Below the pieces are notes generated by a model, which was not told where the DNA came from, did no database searches, and saw only the letters and a program-made list of their open reading frames with translations. Of a DNA stretch of 26,873 bases, positions 1 through 5,267 are shown piece after piece (positions within the stretch are counted from its first letter, which is position 1; every line of letters starts with the position of its first letter). The translations under genes and the position numbers were made by a program. The DNA is from a virus, in the IMG/VR virus record IMGVR_UViG_3300012039_000024, positions 1 through 26,873 of that record, one strand, 5' to 3'.

Positions 1-154
1 CGGCTTCCTCAAGGTCCATGCACTCAGAGCAGAGGACGGAGAACGCCTGTTCCTCGGAGTCCCCGACATAAACCTTGTCCCTCTGACCCTTCATTTCCGC
101 GCAGGATCCGCACATCAGGTGTTCATCTTCCGAGAGGATCAATTCGATTCTCAT
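1..154 (-). CDS. Small zinc-ribbon protein (partial, runs off left edge)
   Basis: Last visible gene of a leftward operon; the 3' end lies outside the window. The ATG at 154-152 is preceded by AAGGAG seven bases upstream, which overlaps the end of the previous gene. The 51 visible residues carry two Cys pairs, CGSC at residues 15-18 and CSEC at 42-45, spaced like a small zinc ribbon. Such short proteins in phage early operons are usually nucleic-acid or protein binding, but I recognise no specific family. The start lies only 3 bases beyond the stop of its upstream neighbour, so it is probably translated from the same mRNA. Confidence 0.65.
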   Translation of the reverse strand, partial: MRIELILSEDEHLMCGSCAEMKGQRDKVYVGDSEEQAFSVLCSECMDLEEA

Positions 155-157
155 GGC

Positions 158-385
158 CTACTCCTTCCCTTCGGGGATATGGATCTCGGGGCCCAGGACG
201 GTGAGTTGTACGGAGAAGAACGCGCCCGCCGCCTCTCGCCATCCACGGCGGGCCTTCTTATAGGCGCCGTTGAGTGCCTGTGCGGCCGCGGCCTTCACCG
301 AGCCCGCCTTGACCATGTGGGTATCGGTGAGGGAGTAGCCGGTTCCCTTGACTTGCCAGGTCGTCTTGACGACGTAGGTTTTCAT
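158..385 (-). CDS. Hypothetical small phage protein (75 aa)
   Basis: The ATG at 385-383 overlaps the TGA of the upstream gene as ATGA, which favours this start over an in-frame ATG 63 bases further up that would lie well inside the neighbour. The product starts MKTYVVKTTWQVKG, an alternating beta pattern, followed by an Ala/Lys/Arg-rich helix (around residues 27-50) and a final beta-like stretch with VQLTVLGPEI. That is compatible with a small alpha/beta fold. No family recognised and no cysteine motif. It is the fifth of six genes in the leftward operon, and an early accessory role is inferred only from position. Confidence 0.6.
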   Translation of the reverse strand: MKTYVVKTTWQVKGTGYSLTDTHMVKAGSVKAAAAQALNGAYKKARRGWREAAGAFFSVQLTVLGPEIHIPEGKE

Positions 386-594
386 CCCCTCACCCCCGCG
401 TCCTTGCGCCACGTCTGCCACAACTGGTGGAAGGAGTAGGAGATCCACTCGAGGGTGAAGTTATCCGCGGGTTGGAGGTTGTGGTCGTCCCGGTACTGAC
501 GGAGGGCTCCCGGGACGTCTCCGCAGAACTCGCGGGCGGTTGCCATCGCCTCGGCGGCTCCTTCGATATGTTCCTGCGACCAACGCGCGCTCAT
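382..594 (-). CDS. Hypothetical small phage protein (70 aa)
   Basis: The start chosen is the ATG at 594-592, which has AAGGAG seven bases upstream and overlaps the preceding TGA as ATGA. A longer in-frame version starting at 696 would be Arg-rich and overlap the neighbour, so I reject it. The product is helical and acidic at first (SARWSQEHIEGAAEAMATAR), then has aromatic and charged residues (WISYSFHQLWQTWRK). It may be soluble and all-alpha. No recognised domain. Coupled to genes on both sides by 4-base overlaps. Confidence 0.6.
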   Translation of the reverse strand: MSARWSQEHIEGAAEAMATAREFCGDVPGALRQYRDDHNLQPADNFTLEWISYSFHQLWQTWRKDAGVRG

Positions 595-803
595 ATTCGG
601 GCTCCTTCTCCCGCGTCGATGCGCCGGGATTCGGCGTCGATGCGGTTCAGGCGTTCGCAGCACGAATCGCAGCGGCAGTTCCACAACTCGCGCCATTCGG
701 TCGTGTCGTAGGAGTCCTGGGAGAGGGCTCCCGGGATGGCCATGAGGAAGTAGATCCCGGAGTACAGGACGGCGGCGGCCAGGAGGATCTTGAGGGCTCT
801 CAT
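591..803 (-). CDS. Small membrane-anchored or secreted Cys-containing protein (70 aa)
   Basis: The ATG at 803-801 overlaps the upstream TGA (ATGA). The N-terminus MRALKILLAAAVLYSGIYF is a basic residue followed by a long hydrophobic stretch, so a signal peptide or single membrane anchor is likely. After it come a short polar region and a Cys cluster, CRCDSCC (about residues 42-48), then an Arg/Asp/Glu-rich tail. The cysteines could bind metal or form disulfides outside the cytoplasm. Family not recognised. It could be a lysis accessory or superinfection factor, but position in an early leftward operon is the only hint. Confidence 0.55.
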   Translation of the reverse strand: MRALKILLAAAVLYSGIYFLMAIPGALSQDSYDTTEWRELWNCRCDSCCERLNRIDAESRRIDAGEGARI

Positions 804-889
804 CGCGTCACCTTCCCGAACAGGGACCAGAGGATCCAGAGGACGCCGAGGCCGTAGAGGACGAATTGCACGTTCTCCTGGGGGCTCAT
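800..889 (-). CDS. 29-residue single-pass membrane microprotein
   Basis: This is too short for most gene finders but well supported. GGAGGT sits just upstream of the ATG at 889-887, the start overlaps the upstream stop as ATGA, and its own stop overlaps the next start in the same way. After an acidic/polar MSPQENVQ the protein is one hydrophobic helix (FVLYGLGVLWILWSLF) ending GKVTR, giving a positive C-terminal side. A transmembrane role is likely; the function is unknown. It is one of three membrane microproteins in this window (others at 3447 and 5175). Confidence 0.55.
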   Translation of the reverse strand: MSPQENVQFVLYGLGVLWILWSLFGKVTR

Positions 890-1347
890 AAGACCTCCCA
901 GGTCCCGGCATGGGACAGGAACTCGATGATGGTGCAACCGGCGTTCGGGGCGCCGAAGTCGTCCAGGGGCTCGAATCCCACGCGGGACGCCTTCCCCTCG
1001 TAGTAGAGAACCTTGTCGTCGTCGCTCATCCGGAAGGGGAGCCCGCAAGGGATGGCGGGATCGCAGTTGTGCGGGCCCATGAGCCCCACGGCGTTGTCGT
1101 TGGTTCCGGGCTTGGTTCCGGGCTCGGCCAGGTGATCCACGAGGATGATCCAACGGTAGTGGGACGACGGTTTGCGGGCTTCCTGCCGGTCGATCTCGGC
1201 ATCGGGGGAGCAGAAGTAGCAGAGCAGGATCCCGTCCGGGTTGCCGTCCTGGCGGTACGGCTCGACGTGACGGAGGGCTCCGCACTTCTCGCATCGTTGG
1301 TTGATGAGGCCGGGACTCGTCGCGGTTGACTTGACCTTGCTTGGCAT
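886..1347 (-). CDS. Zinc-ribbon protein, first gene of leftward operon (153 aa)
   Basis: The ATG at 1347-1345 has GGGAGG five bases upstream and lies about 30 bases below a good minus-strand promoter, so it is probably the first gene of the operon. An N-terminal zinc ribbon is formed by CEKC (residues 19-22) and CYFC (43-46). The rest is a mixed alpha/beta region with a His/Cys-containing centre (MGPHNCDPAIPCG) and a C-terminal beta stretch. No enzyme motif recognised. The fold suggests DNA, RNA or protein binding. Opposite-strand ORFs over the same bases are Arg/Gly-rich shadows. Confidence 0.65.
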   Translation of the reverse strand: MPSKVKSTATSPGLINQRCEKCGALRHVEPYRQDGNPDGILLCYFCSPDAEIDRQEARKPSSHYRWIILVDHLAEPGTKPGTNDNAVGLMGPHNCDPAIPCGLPFRMSDDDKVLYYEGKASRVGFEPLDDFGAPNAGCTIIEFLSHAGTWEVL

Positions 1348-1384
1348 AGGGTCCTCCCTACGGGGATTTGGTATGTCTGGAAAA

Positions 1385-1414
1385 AGAATACCCCGGGAGG
1401 GAATACTATGTCAA
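1385..1414 (-). promoter_or_regulatory. Leftward early promoter
   Basis: Read on the minus strand: perfect TTGACA (1414-1409), an 18-base spacer and TATTCT (1390-1385). Predicted initiation near 1378 leaves a leader of about 30 bases carrying the SD of the 1347 gene. Directly upstream is TATATTTTCTC, giving a 17-base block (1425-1409) identical to the one at the late promoter (3849-3865). Confidence 0.75.
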
Positions 1415-1440
1415 GAGAAAATATAGCAGGGGAGAAAATA
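1415..1440. promoter_or_regulatory. Two direct GAGAAAATA boxes upstream of leftward promoter
   Basis: GAGAAAATA occurs at 1415-1423 and 1432-1440, a 17-base period, immediately upstream of the leftward -35. The 8-mer GAGAAAAT occurs again at 2050-2057 (over the Cro start) and inverted at 3852-3859 (late promoter). It is a candidate activator or repressor half-site, or an A/T-rich UP element. The protein that would bind it is unknown. Confidence 0.4.
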
Positions 1441-1456
1441 GTCTACGGAGGCAATC

Positions 1457-1891
1457 TCAAGGTTGTACTGGACCGGGGATGACGCGGGGGAGAGGGCGAG
1501 GAAAAGCGGGTGCGGCTACTTGTCGAACAAGTCTCCTATGTCGCACCCCCAGGATCTCGGAGATCCGCTCGAGGTACGGCAGGGAAACGCCCACGCGGCC
1601 GTTCTCGAGGTTATTGATCCTCGCGGGGCTTGCCTTCGGCAGTTTGCGGGCCAGGGCTGATTGAGACAGACCGGCCGCCTCGCGCCGGATCCGCACGTTG
1701 CGGCCGATGCGGGCCCGGAGCGTTTGCTCTGTCATCGTCTCCGCTTTCGCGGCGGGTCCCGGGTTTCCTGGCGGCGCGGGCTCCTTCCTTCTCACCTCCT
1801 GGAGGACCTCTGCCATGATTTCCTCCTTGAGTGCCGCAATATCGGATTCCCTGCGATACCCGACCACATTGTCTGTTTTCTTTGTCGGCAT
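1457..1891 (-). CDS. XRE/lambda-type repressor, C-terminus probably frameshifted
   Basis: As read, 144 codons from ATG 1891. A basic N-terminal extension and helix lead into a clear HTH_3 domain: IGRNVRIRREAAGLSQSALA (helices 1-2), then ASPARINNLENGRV (recognition helix and typical LENG turn) and LPYLERISEILG. The frame then continues into an Arg/Pro-rich tail. If one G of the GGGGG run (plus-strand 1546-1550) is dropped, the text becomes ILGCDIGDLFDK-stop at 1518-1516, a canonical XRE ending. I therefore suspect an indel, a sequencing error or programmed slippage. Other starts are possible at 1816 (AAGGAGG, ideal SD) and 1735. Likely the lysogeny repressor, opposed to the Cro-like gene at 2056. 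Confidence 0.75.
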   Translation of the reverse strand: MPTKKTDNVVGYRRESDIAALKEEIMAEVLQEVRRKEPAPPGNPGPAAKAETMTEQTLRARIGRNVRIRREAAGLSQSALARKLPKASPARINNLENGRVGVSLPYLERISEILGVRHRRLVRQVAAPAFPRPLPRVIPGPVQP

Positions 1892-1941
1892 AGGGATGAC
1901 CACTCCTTCCTGGGCGTGGGTATGGTGGAGCGCGAACGTCA

Positions 1942-1958
1942 ACGGATGCCGTATCCGT
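1942..1958. promoter_or_regulatory. 17-bp perfect dyad, candidate operator
   Basis: ACGGAT and ATCCGT flank GCCGT, giving 6-base arms and a 5-base centre. The dyad lies between the repressor start and the Cro-promoter -35. Size and place fit a phage repressor operator, but only one copy was found, so this is a candidate only. Confidence 0.3.
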
Positions 1959-1998
1959 GCGGCTTTGAGGGACGTAACCTCCGGTACGCGATCCCCTC

Positions 1999-2027
1999 TT
2001 GACAAGTGTTTCTCCTCCCGATATGCT
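1999..2027 (+). promoter_or_regulatory. Rightward early promoter for Cro-like gene
   Basis: TTGACA (1999-2004), a 17-base spacer and TATGCT (2022-2027) make a near-consensus sigma70 promoter. Initiation is expected in the A-run around 2034, leaving about 20 bases before the ATG at 2056. The near-palindrome around the CCGG at 2045-2048 overlaps the SD and could be an operator. CTCTTGACA is shared with the two other strong promoters of the window. Confidence 0.7.
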
Positions 2028-2055
2028 ACTAAAAAAAATTCTTTCCGGAGAGAAA

Positions 2056-2274
2056 ATGGTCCATCCCCTCAGGCGGCTGAAAGAAGAACGGAAGTTGAAG
2101 TGGCGAGAGATCGCCGCGCTGATCCGTGAGGCAAACGGGACGACGACCCCTTCGAGGCAGACCGTGGTGAGTCTCGCCCAGGGGAGGATTTGTGGTCCCC
2201 GACTGGCTGCCAAGATCCATCGCGCCTTCCCCCAGATCGACCGCGAGGAATTGATCTACTTCATTCAACTGTAG
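2056..2274 (+). CDS. Cro-like small HTH protein (72 aa)
   Basis: The ATG at 2056 has GGAG five bases upstream and follows its own promoter. The protein starts MVHPLRRLKEERKLKWREIA, reading as two helices of a helix-turn-helix, then a TPSRQTVVSLAQGRICGPRL stretch resembling a recognition helix and following turn, then KIHRAFPQIDREELI. Size, position and divergent orientation to the XRE repressor match a Cro or early regulator. An in-frame upstream start at 1999 would overlap the promoter and is rejected. It probably represses the repressor promoter and tunes early transcription. Confidence 0.7.
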   Translation: MVHPLRRLKEERKLKWREIAALIREANGTTTPSRQTVVSLAQGRICGPRLAAKIHRAFPQIDREELIYFIQL

Positions 2275-2304
2275 TCTATACCTTGCGGGGCTATTGTTTG
2301 TCAA
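2275..2304 (-). promoter_or_regulatory. Candidate leftward promoter antisense to Cro-like gene
   Basis: On the minus strand: TTGACA (2304-2299), an 18-base spacer and TATAGA (2280-2275). Transcripts would run antisense through the Cro-like gene into the repressor gene, an arrangement like the lambda repressor-establishment promoter. I see no better promoter directly upstream of the repressor. This rests on sequence match only. Confidence 0.4.
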
Positions 2305-2329
2305 GGCATATTTCGGAAGGGGGAGGATA

Positions 2330-3010
2330 GTGCCGGGAGAAAAAGGATCCTATCGCTCCGTCTATTCTGCCATCTGGGATGATCCAGAGTTTCAATCGTT
2401 CGACCCCATGACAATAGCCGTTTTCTTTTGCCTCCGGACGTCCAGGGACTGTAACTTCACCTGCATCTTTCCTCATTACCGAAGCACCCTGTACGAAAGG
2501 ATCCCGACCGCCGACGCGATCGCCATTGACAGGGGCATGGATGCCCTCATCGAAGCCGGGTGGATCCGGTACGAGCGGCCCGTCTTGTGGATCGTCAAGG
2601 GCTTGAAGAACGATCCGGCCTACGTCAAGAACAATTCCAAACAGGCCCTTGGCATCATCAACATCCTCAAATCCCTCCCGAAACTGAAAATCATCGAAGA
2701 ATTCGCCGCTTACTACGAGATTCCCTTCAAATTCGATGCACCCTCCCATACGGGCATCAATGCGGGCATAGATGAGGGTATCGGGGGGGCATCCAAGCAT
2801 GGAACTGGAACTGGAACTGGAAAAGGAAAAGGAAAAGATCAAAGACTTACCCCCGCCAAGCCTGTGGATAACTCGACCGGGACAGGCGGGGGAGATGGGG
2901 CTCCTACGGGCCCATCTCCCCCTGTCCCTCCTTCAGGGGAAATAGATCCAGAAGTCAAAAATCTTGAGGAAATCATCAAGCGAAGGCGCCAGGAAATGGG
3001 AATCAAGTGA
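2330..3010 (+). CDS. Replication initiator/replisome organiser-like protein
   Basis: The GTG start at 2330 follows GGGGGAGGATA. A TTG at 2294 would be an alternative but has no SD. The 226-residue product has an N-terminal winged-helix-like region of the kind found in phage replisome organisers and DnaD/DnaT-type proteins: YRSVYSAIWDDPEFQSFDP, then LRTSRDC, IPHY-like and GMDALIEAGWIRYE wing elements, to about residue 90. A helical middle (KNNSKQALGIINILKSLPKL) follows, then a low-complexity linker of alternating G-T and G-K dipeptides and Pro/Gly, then a basic C-terminal helix. The linker is encoded by hexamer arrays and a large inverted repeat that may form an origin. Early position after the Cro-like gene supports a replication role; the exact family is uncertain. 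Confidence 0.6.
   Translation: MPGEKGSYRSVYSAIWDDPEFQSFDPMTIAVFFCLRTSRDCNFTCIFPHYRSTLYERIPTADAIAIDRGMDALIEAGWIRYERPVLWIVKGLKNDPAYVKNNSKQALGIINILKSLPKLKIIEEFAAYYEIPFKFDAPSHTGINAGIDEGIGGASKHGTGTGTGKGKGKDQRLTPAKPVDNSTGTGGGDGAPTGPSPPVPPSGEIDPEVKNLEEIIKRRRQEMGIK
2801..2926. repeat. Hexamer arrays plus large inverted repeat, candidate replication origin
   Basis: (GGAACT)x3 at 2801-2818 runs directly into (GGAAAA)x3 at 2819-2836. Downstream is an inverted repeat with left arm 2881-2899, an 11-base loop and right arm 2911-2926: 16 pairs with a 3-base bulge. Both sit inside the linker of the putative initiator gene, the place of the lambda origin in gene O. An origin role is inference; slippage of the hexamers would change linker length without breaking the frame. 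Confidence 0.45.
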
Positions 3011-3216
3011 AAAACCCTTCACTTCCATGCGCTTGTTGCCATCGAATCGTCGACCTCGATCTCATCGAGCCCACCGGCATCTGTATGGAAAAACTCGTTC
3101 AATTCGAGTGCCCCTGTGGCAATACCCGCATGATTCATAAGGATATTGCACACCCCGATGTCATTGAGAAGGCCCACCAGGCCATGAGGGAGAAAGGGAG
3201 GACTTTATGCCGGTAG
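3007..3216 (+). CDS. Small Cys-rich zinc-binding protein (69 aa)
   Basis: The GTG start at 3007 overlaps the upstream TGA as GTGA, so it is probably translated by coupling. Cysteines at residues 8, 10 and 11 (CACC) and at 35 and 37 (CPCG) suggest one zinc-binding site. The C-terminal half is a helical, charged segment (IAHPDVIEKAHQAMREKG). It resembles no enzyme I can name. It sits between the initiator-like gene and other small zinc proteins in an early replication cluster. Confidence 0.6.
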   Translation: MKNPSLPCACCHRIVDLDLIEPTGICMEKLVQFECPCGNTRMIHKDIAHPDVIEKAHQAMREKGRTLCR

Positions 3217-3281
3217 ACCGAATGAAAGCGGATTCACGCACGGTAGAGGGGGGTGGTGATGGGCAAAGAACTCCGGTTTGA
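3207..3281 (+). CDS. Possible 24-residue micro-ORF
   Basis: The ATG at 3207 has GGGAGGA five bases upstream, a strong SD, and overlaps the end of the preceding gene. The product (MPVDRMKADSRTVEGGG..., ending PV) is polar and unstructured and overlaps the next start. It may be a leader that couples translation to the 3259 gene rather than a functional protein. Kept with low confidence because only the SD supports it. Confidence 0.25.
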   Translation: MPVDRMKADSRTVEGGGDGQRTPV

Positions 3282-3450
3282 GATCCCCGCGGGGACTCGT
3301 ATGGTCAACTGCCGGTCGTGCCAAGCGCCGATCTACTTCATCCCACGGCCGAGACAGCCGGGAAAGAAGATGCCGGTCAACCAGGACGGTGTGAGCCACT
3401 TCGCCACTTGCCCAGAGGCCGCATCCTTCCGAAAGGGGAAAACGCCATGA
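3259..3450 (+). CDS. Small zinc-ribbon-like protein (63 aa)
   Basis: The ATG at 3259 follows a G-rich SD (GAGGGGGG); GTG at 3253 is an alternative. The sequence MVNCRSCQAPIYFIP has a CxxC pair, followed by a Pro/Arg/Lys loop, MPVNQDGVSHFATCPEA with His and Cys, and a basic end. Known phage proteins of this type pair the NCRxCxAPI motif with a distal SHFxxCP motif, which would complete a zinc site. Function unknown. Its TGA overlaps the next ATG. Confidence 0.65.
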   Translation: MGKELRFEIPAGTRMVNCRSCQAPIYFIPRPRQPGKKMPVNQDGVSHFATCPEAASFRKGKTP

Positions 3451-3521
3451 GGTACGTCCTCGCCTACCCCATGTTCGTCGCCCTGTTCCTCATCTTCTGG
3501 GTGGAATTCAAGCACAAATGA
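3447..3521 (+). CDS. 24-residue membrane microprotein
   Basis: The ATG at 3447 overlaps the upstream stop (ATGA), with GGGGAAAA upstream as a modest SD. Its own TGA overlaps the ATG of the nuclease gene. The peptide is almost entirely one transmembrane helix (YVLAYPMFVALFLIFWV) with a positive HK end. Flanking overlaps on both sides argue for real translation. Role unknown. Confidence 0.5.
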   Translation: MRYVLAYPMFVALFLIFWVEFKHK

Positions 3522-3823
3522 CCGTCGAGGGGATCATCCAGAAGCAGATCCTCGACTACCTCCGGTGGATGCACATCCTCTGTTGGAGAAACAACACGGG
3601 CCGGCGCGGGGGAGTGTCCTACGGGAGGATCGGATCCTCGGATATTCTGGGGATCCTGAAGCCGTCAGGCCGGTTCCTGGCCATTGAAGTCAAGAAGCCG
3701 GGGGAGAAGCCGACCCAGGAGCAGATCGCCTTCCTCTGGGGCATCGGGGACGCAGGAGGGGTCGCAATCGTCGCCTACTCGGTCGACGACGTGCGGAAGG
3801 CCCTCTACCCCTCCCAGGTGTGA
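3518..3823 (+). CDS. VRR-NUC domain nuclease
   Basis: The ATG at 3518 overlaps the upstream TGA. The 101-residue protein is a stand-alone VRR-NUC domain (PD-(D/E)XK superfamily). Visible elements: E4 and Q8 in the first helix (VEGIIQKQILDYL), a glycine turn, SDILGIL with the first catalytic Asp, FLAIEVKKPG (the E-x-K pair) and PTQEQIAFL with the conserved Gln. Phage members of this family act on branched DNA or as replication-associated nucleases. Early placement next to the initiator-like gene fits DNA processing. The length is typical and the active site looks complete. Confidence 0.85.
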   Translation: MTVEGIIQKQILDYLRWMHILCWRNNTGRRGGVSYGRIGSSDILGILKPSGRFLAIEVKKPGEKPTQEQIAFLWGIGDAGGVAIVAYSVDDVRKALYPSQV

Positions 3824-3848
3824 GATAGAGCCCTATTCCGTTGCAGAA

Positions 3849-3889
3849 TATATTTTCTCTTGACACAGGTTGTCGCATTACGGCATACT
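3849..3889 (+). promoter_or_regulatory. Packaging (late) promoter with 17-base element shared with leftward promoter
   Basis: TATATTTTCTCTTGACA (3849-3865) is identical to minus-strand 1425-1409. TTGACA is at 3860-3865, the spacer is 18 bases and the -10 is CATACT (3884-3889). Initiation about 7 bases on falls at 3896-3899, at or just before the ATG of the terminase small subunit, so its mRNA may have no leader. Confidence 0.65.
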
Positions 3890-3898
3890 CGCAACAAT

Positions 3899-4462
3899 AT
3901 GGGGCGCCCGTCGAAAAATGACGAACTCCTGCCTGACGCCATACCCCCCGCCCCATCCCCGAAAGAAGCGATCTTCCTCCGGATGTACATCGAACATGGA
4001 GACGTAGCCCAGGCCGCCAGGGAGTCAGGGATCTACAAGCCCAGGGGCGCAGGATACAGATCCCACGCGATAGAAGCGGCGAACAGGGTCCTCACCAGAT
4101 TCCAACCACAAGTGAAGCAGATGATGGAAGTCCAGGGGCTCTCGTTCCCTCAACTTCTCAAAAGACTCAACGACGGACTCGATGCGGAGTCCTCCTATGC
4201 GGTGGGCAGGGGAGAGGATCGACACATCGAGACGTATGCGGACCATCGCTCCCGGTCGAAGTACCTCGAGATGGGATTCAAACTCCTGGGATCCTTCCCT
4301 ACGACCCCGGCCGTCGTCAAGATCGGGGGAGACGACAACTCCACCAAGATCGCCATTCAGCACTTCGAGGCGGTCAAGAATATGTCGCCCGAGGAACGTG
4401 ACAGGCGATTCGCCGAGATGATCGAGGCGGCCAAACGCGGGCCCTTGAGGATCGCACGATGA
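3899..4462 (+). CDS. terS: Terminase small subunit
   Basis: The 187-residue product starts MGRPSKNDELLP, a typical lead-in, then SPKEAIFLRMYIEHGDVAQA, which looks like the helix-turn-helix DNA-binding domain of small terminases, followed by ESGIYKPRG and a helical middle likely to form the oligomer. The C-terminal part has an acidic/basic tail (MSPEERDRRFAEMIEAAKRG). The next gene is the large terminase. I see no SD before the ATG at 3899, and the predicted transcription start is within three bases of it. A TTG at 3860 opens the same frame but falls inside the -35 box, so it is rejected. The gene recognises the packaging site and loads the motor. Confidence 0.75.
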   Translation: MGRPSKNDELLPDAIPPAPSPKEAIFLRMYIEHGDVAQAARESGIYKPRGAGYRSHAIEAANRVLTRFQPQVKQMMEVQGLSFPQLLKRLNDGLDAESSYAVGRGEDRHIETYADHRSRSKYLEMGFKLLGSFPTTPAVVKIGGDDNSTKIAIQHFEAVKNMSPEERDRRFAEMIEAAKRGPLRIAR

Positions 4463-5178
4463 CGCCGGAAGAACGCAGGGACCATCGAGATACGCGGCTC
4501 AATCTTCTCAACACGTCCGAGCGGGCGAGGAACTTCGAGTTGGTGAAGTGCGCCGAGGATCCCGCCTACTGGCTCTGGAACGATCAGCACTACGTCTGGA
4601 CCAGGGACGAATACGATCCCGTCAACCCCGTCAAGCCCTTCCCGGACGAGCCCGCACTCCGGGACACCCTCTCCGAGATCCACAACGGCGACCAACAGGT
4701 GACGTGCATCGGCAAGTCCCGGCAACTCACCGTGACCTGGCTCGTCGTCGCCTACTTCCTCTGGTGGGCGCGGTTCAAGGCGAATCAACTCCTGTTCATC
4801 CAATCGAAGAAGGAAGAAGATGCCGCGAACCTCGTGTTCAACAAGGAGCCCGGAATGGCCCGGGCGTCCTTCATCGAGCAGAACCTCCCCTGGTGGATGA
4901 AGCAGCCCGTCTCCGAGTCCTACGGCATCCTCCTGTTCCCCAACGGATCGAAACTCTGGGGCATCCCCCAGGGCGGCGACATCATCCGGTCGTACACGGG
5001 CTCCGGGCTGTTCTCCGACGAGGCGGCCTTTCAGCCGTTCGCCCGCGAGGCGTACCGCGCCGCGAAGGCGTGTTGCCGGAAGATCGTCATGGTGTCGTCT
5101 GCCGAGGGGGGGTCTTTCTTCGGGCAACTGTCGGGATTCGAGGTAGACCAGATCGGGATGTTCGGAGGGGATGCGTGA
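4459..5178 (+). CDS. terL: Terminase large subunit, ATPase half (split gene)
   Basis: The 239-residue protein overlaps the small subunit stop (ATGA). It carries the ATPase domain of a large terminase: the deviant Walker A segment CIGKSRQLTVTW (about residues 82-93), the FIQSKKEEDAA region, Walker B with catalytic Glu in LFSDEAAF (around 185-191) and the coupling motif VMVSSAEGG (about 215-223). It stops shortly after motif III, where an intact terminase would pass into the nuclease domain. The nuclease half is a separate gene at 5264. About 239 plus 292 residues match a normal full-length large terminase. It provides the DNA-translocation motor at the portal. Confidence 0.85.
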   Translation: MTPEERRDHRDTRLNLLNTSERARNFELVKCAEDPAYWLWNDQHYVWTRDEYDPVNPVKPFPDEPALRDTLSEIHNGDQQVTCIGKSRQLTVTWLVVAYFLWWARFKANQLLFIQSKKEEDAANLVFNKEPGMARASFIEQNLPWWMKQPVSESYGILLFPNGSKLWGIPQGGDIIRSYTGSGLFSDEAAFQPFAREAYRAAKACCRKIVMVSSAEGGSFFGQLSGFEVDQIGMFGGDA

Positions 5179-5267
5179 GCGAGATCCTCGAAGGCATCGT
5201 CATCGGAATCGCCGTAGTGATCTGGATGCAGTTGTTGGTCGACATCGCCTTCCCGGAGATCAAGTGA
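5175..5267 (+). CDS. 30-residue membrane microprotein between the two terminase halves
   Basis: The GTG at 5175 overlaps the ATPase-half stop (GTGA) and has GGAGG seven bases upstream. The stop at 5265-5267 overlaps the GTG of the nuclease half. The product reads SEILEGIVIGIAVVIWMQLL then a short FPEIK end, which is a single hydrophobic helix. Strong SD and overlaps on both sides suggest real expression. It separates one enzyme into two genes; I know no equivalent. Confidence 0.5.
   Translation: MSEILEGIVIGIAVVIWMQLLVDIAFPEIK

Noticed and set aside
4548-5267. 239-codon frame parallel to the terminase ATPase half
   Set aside because: Arg/His-rich shadow; only its last 30 codons from GTG 5175, which have an SD, were kept.
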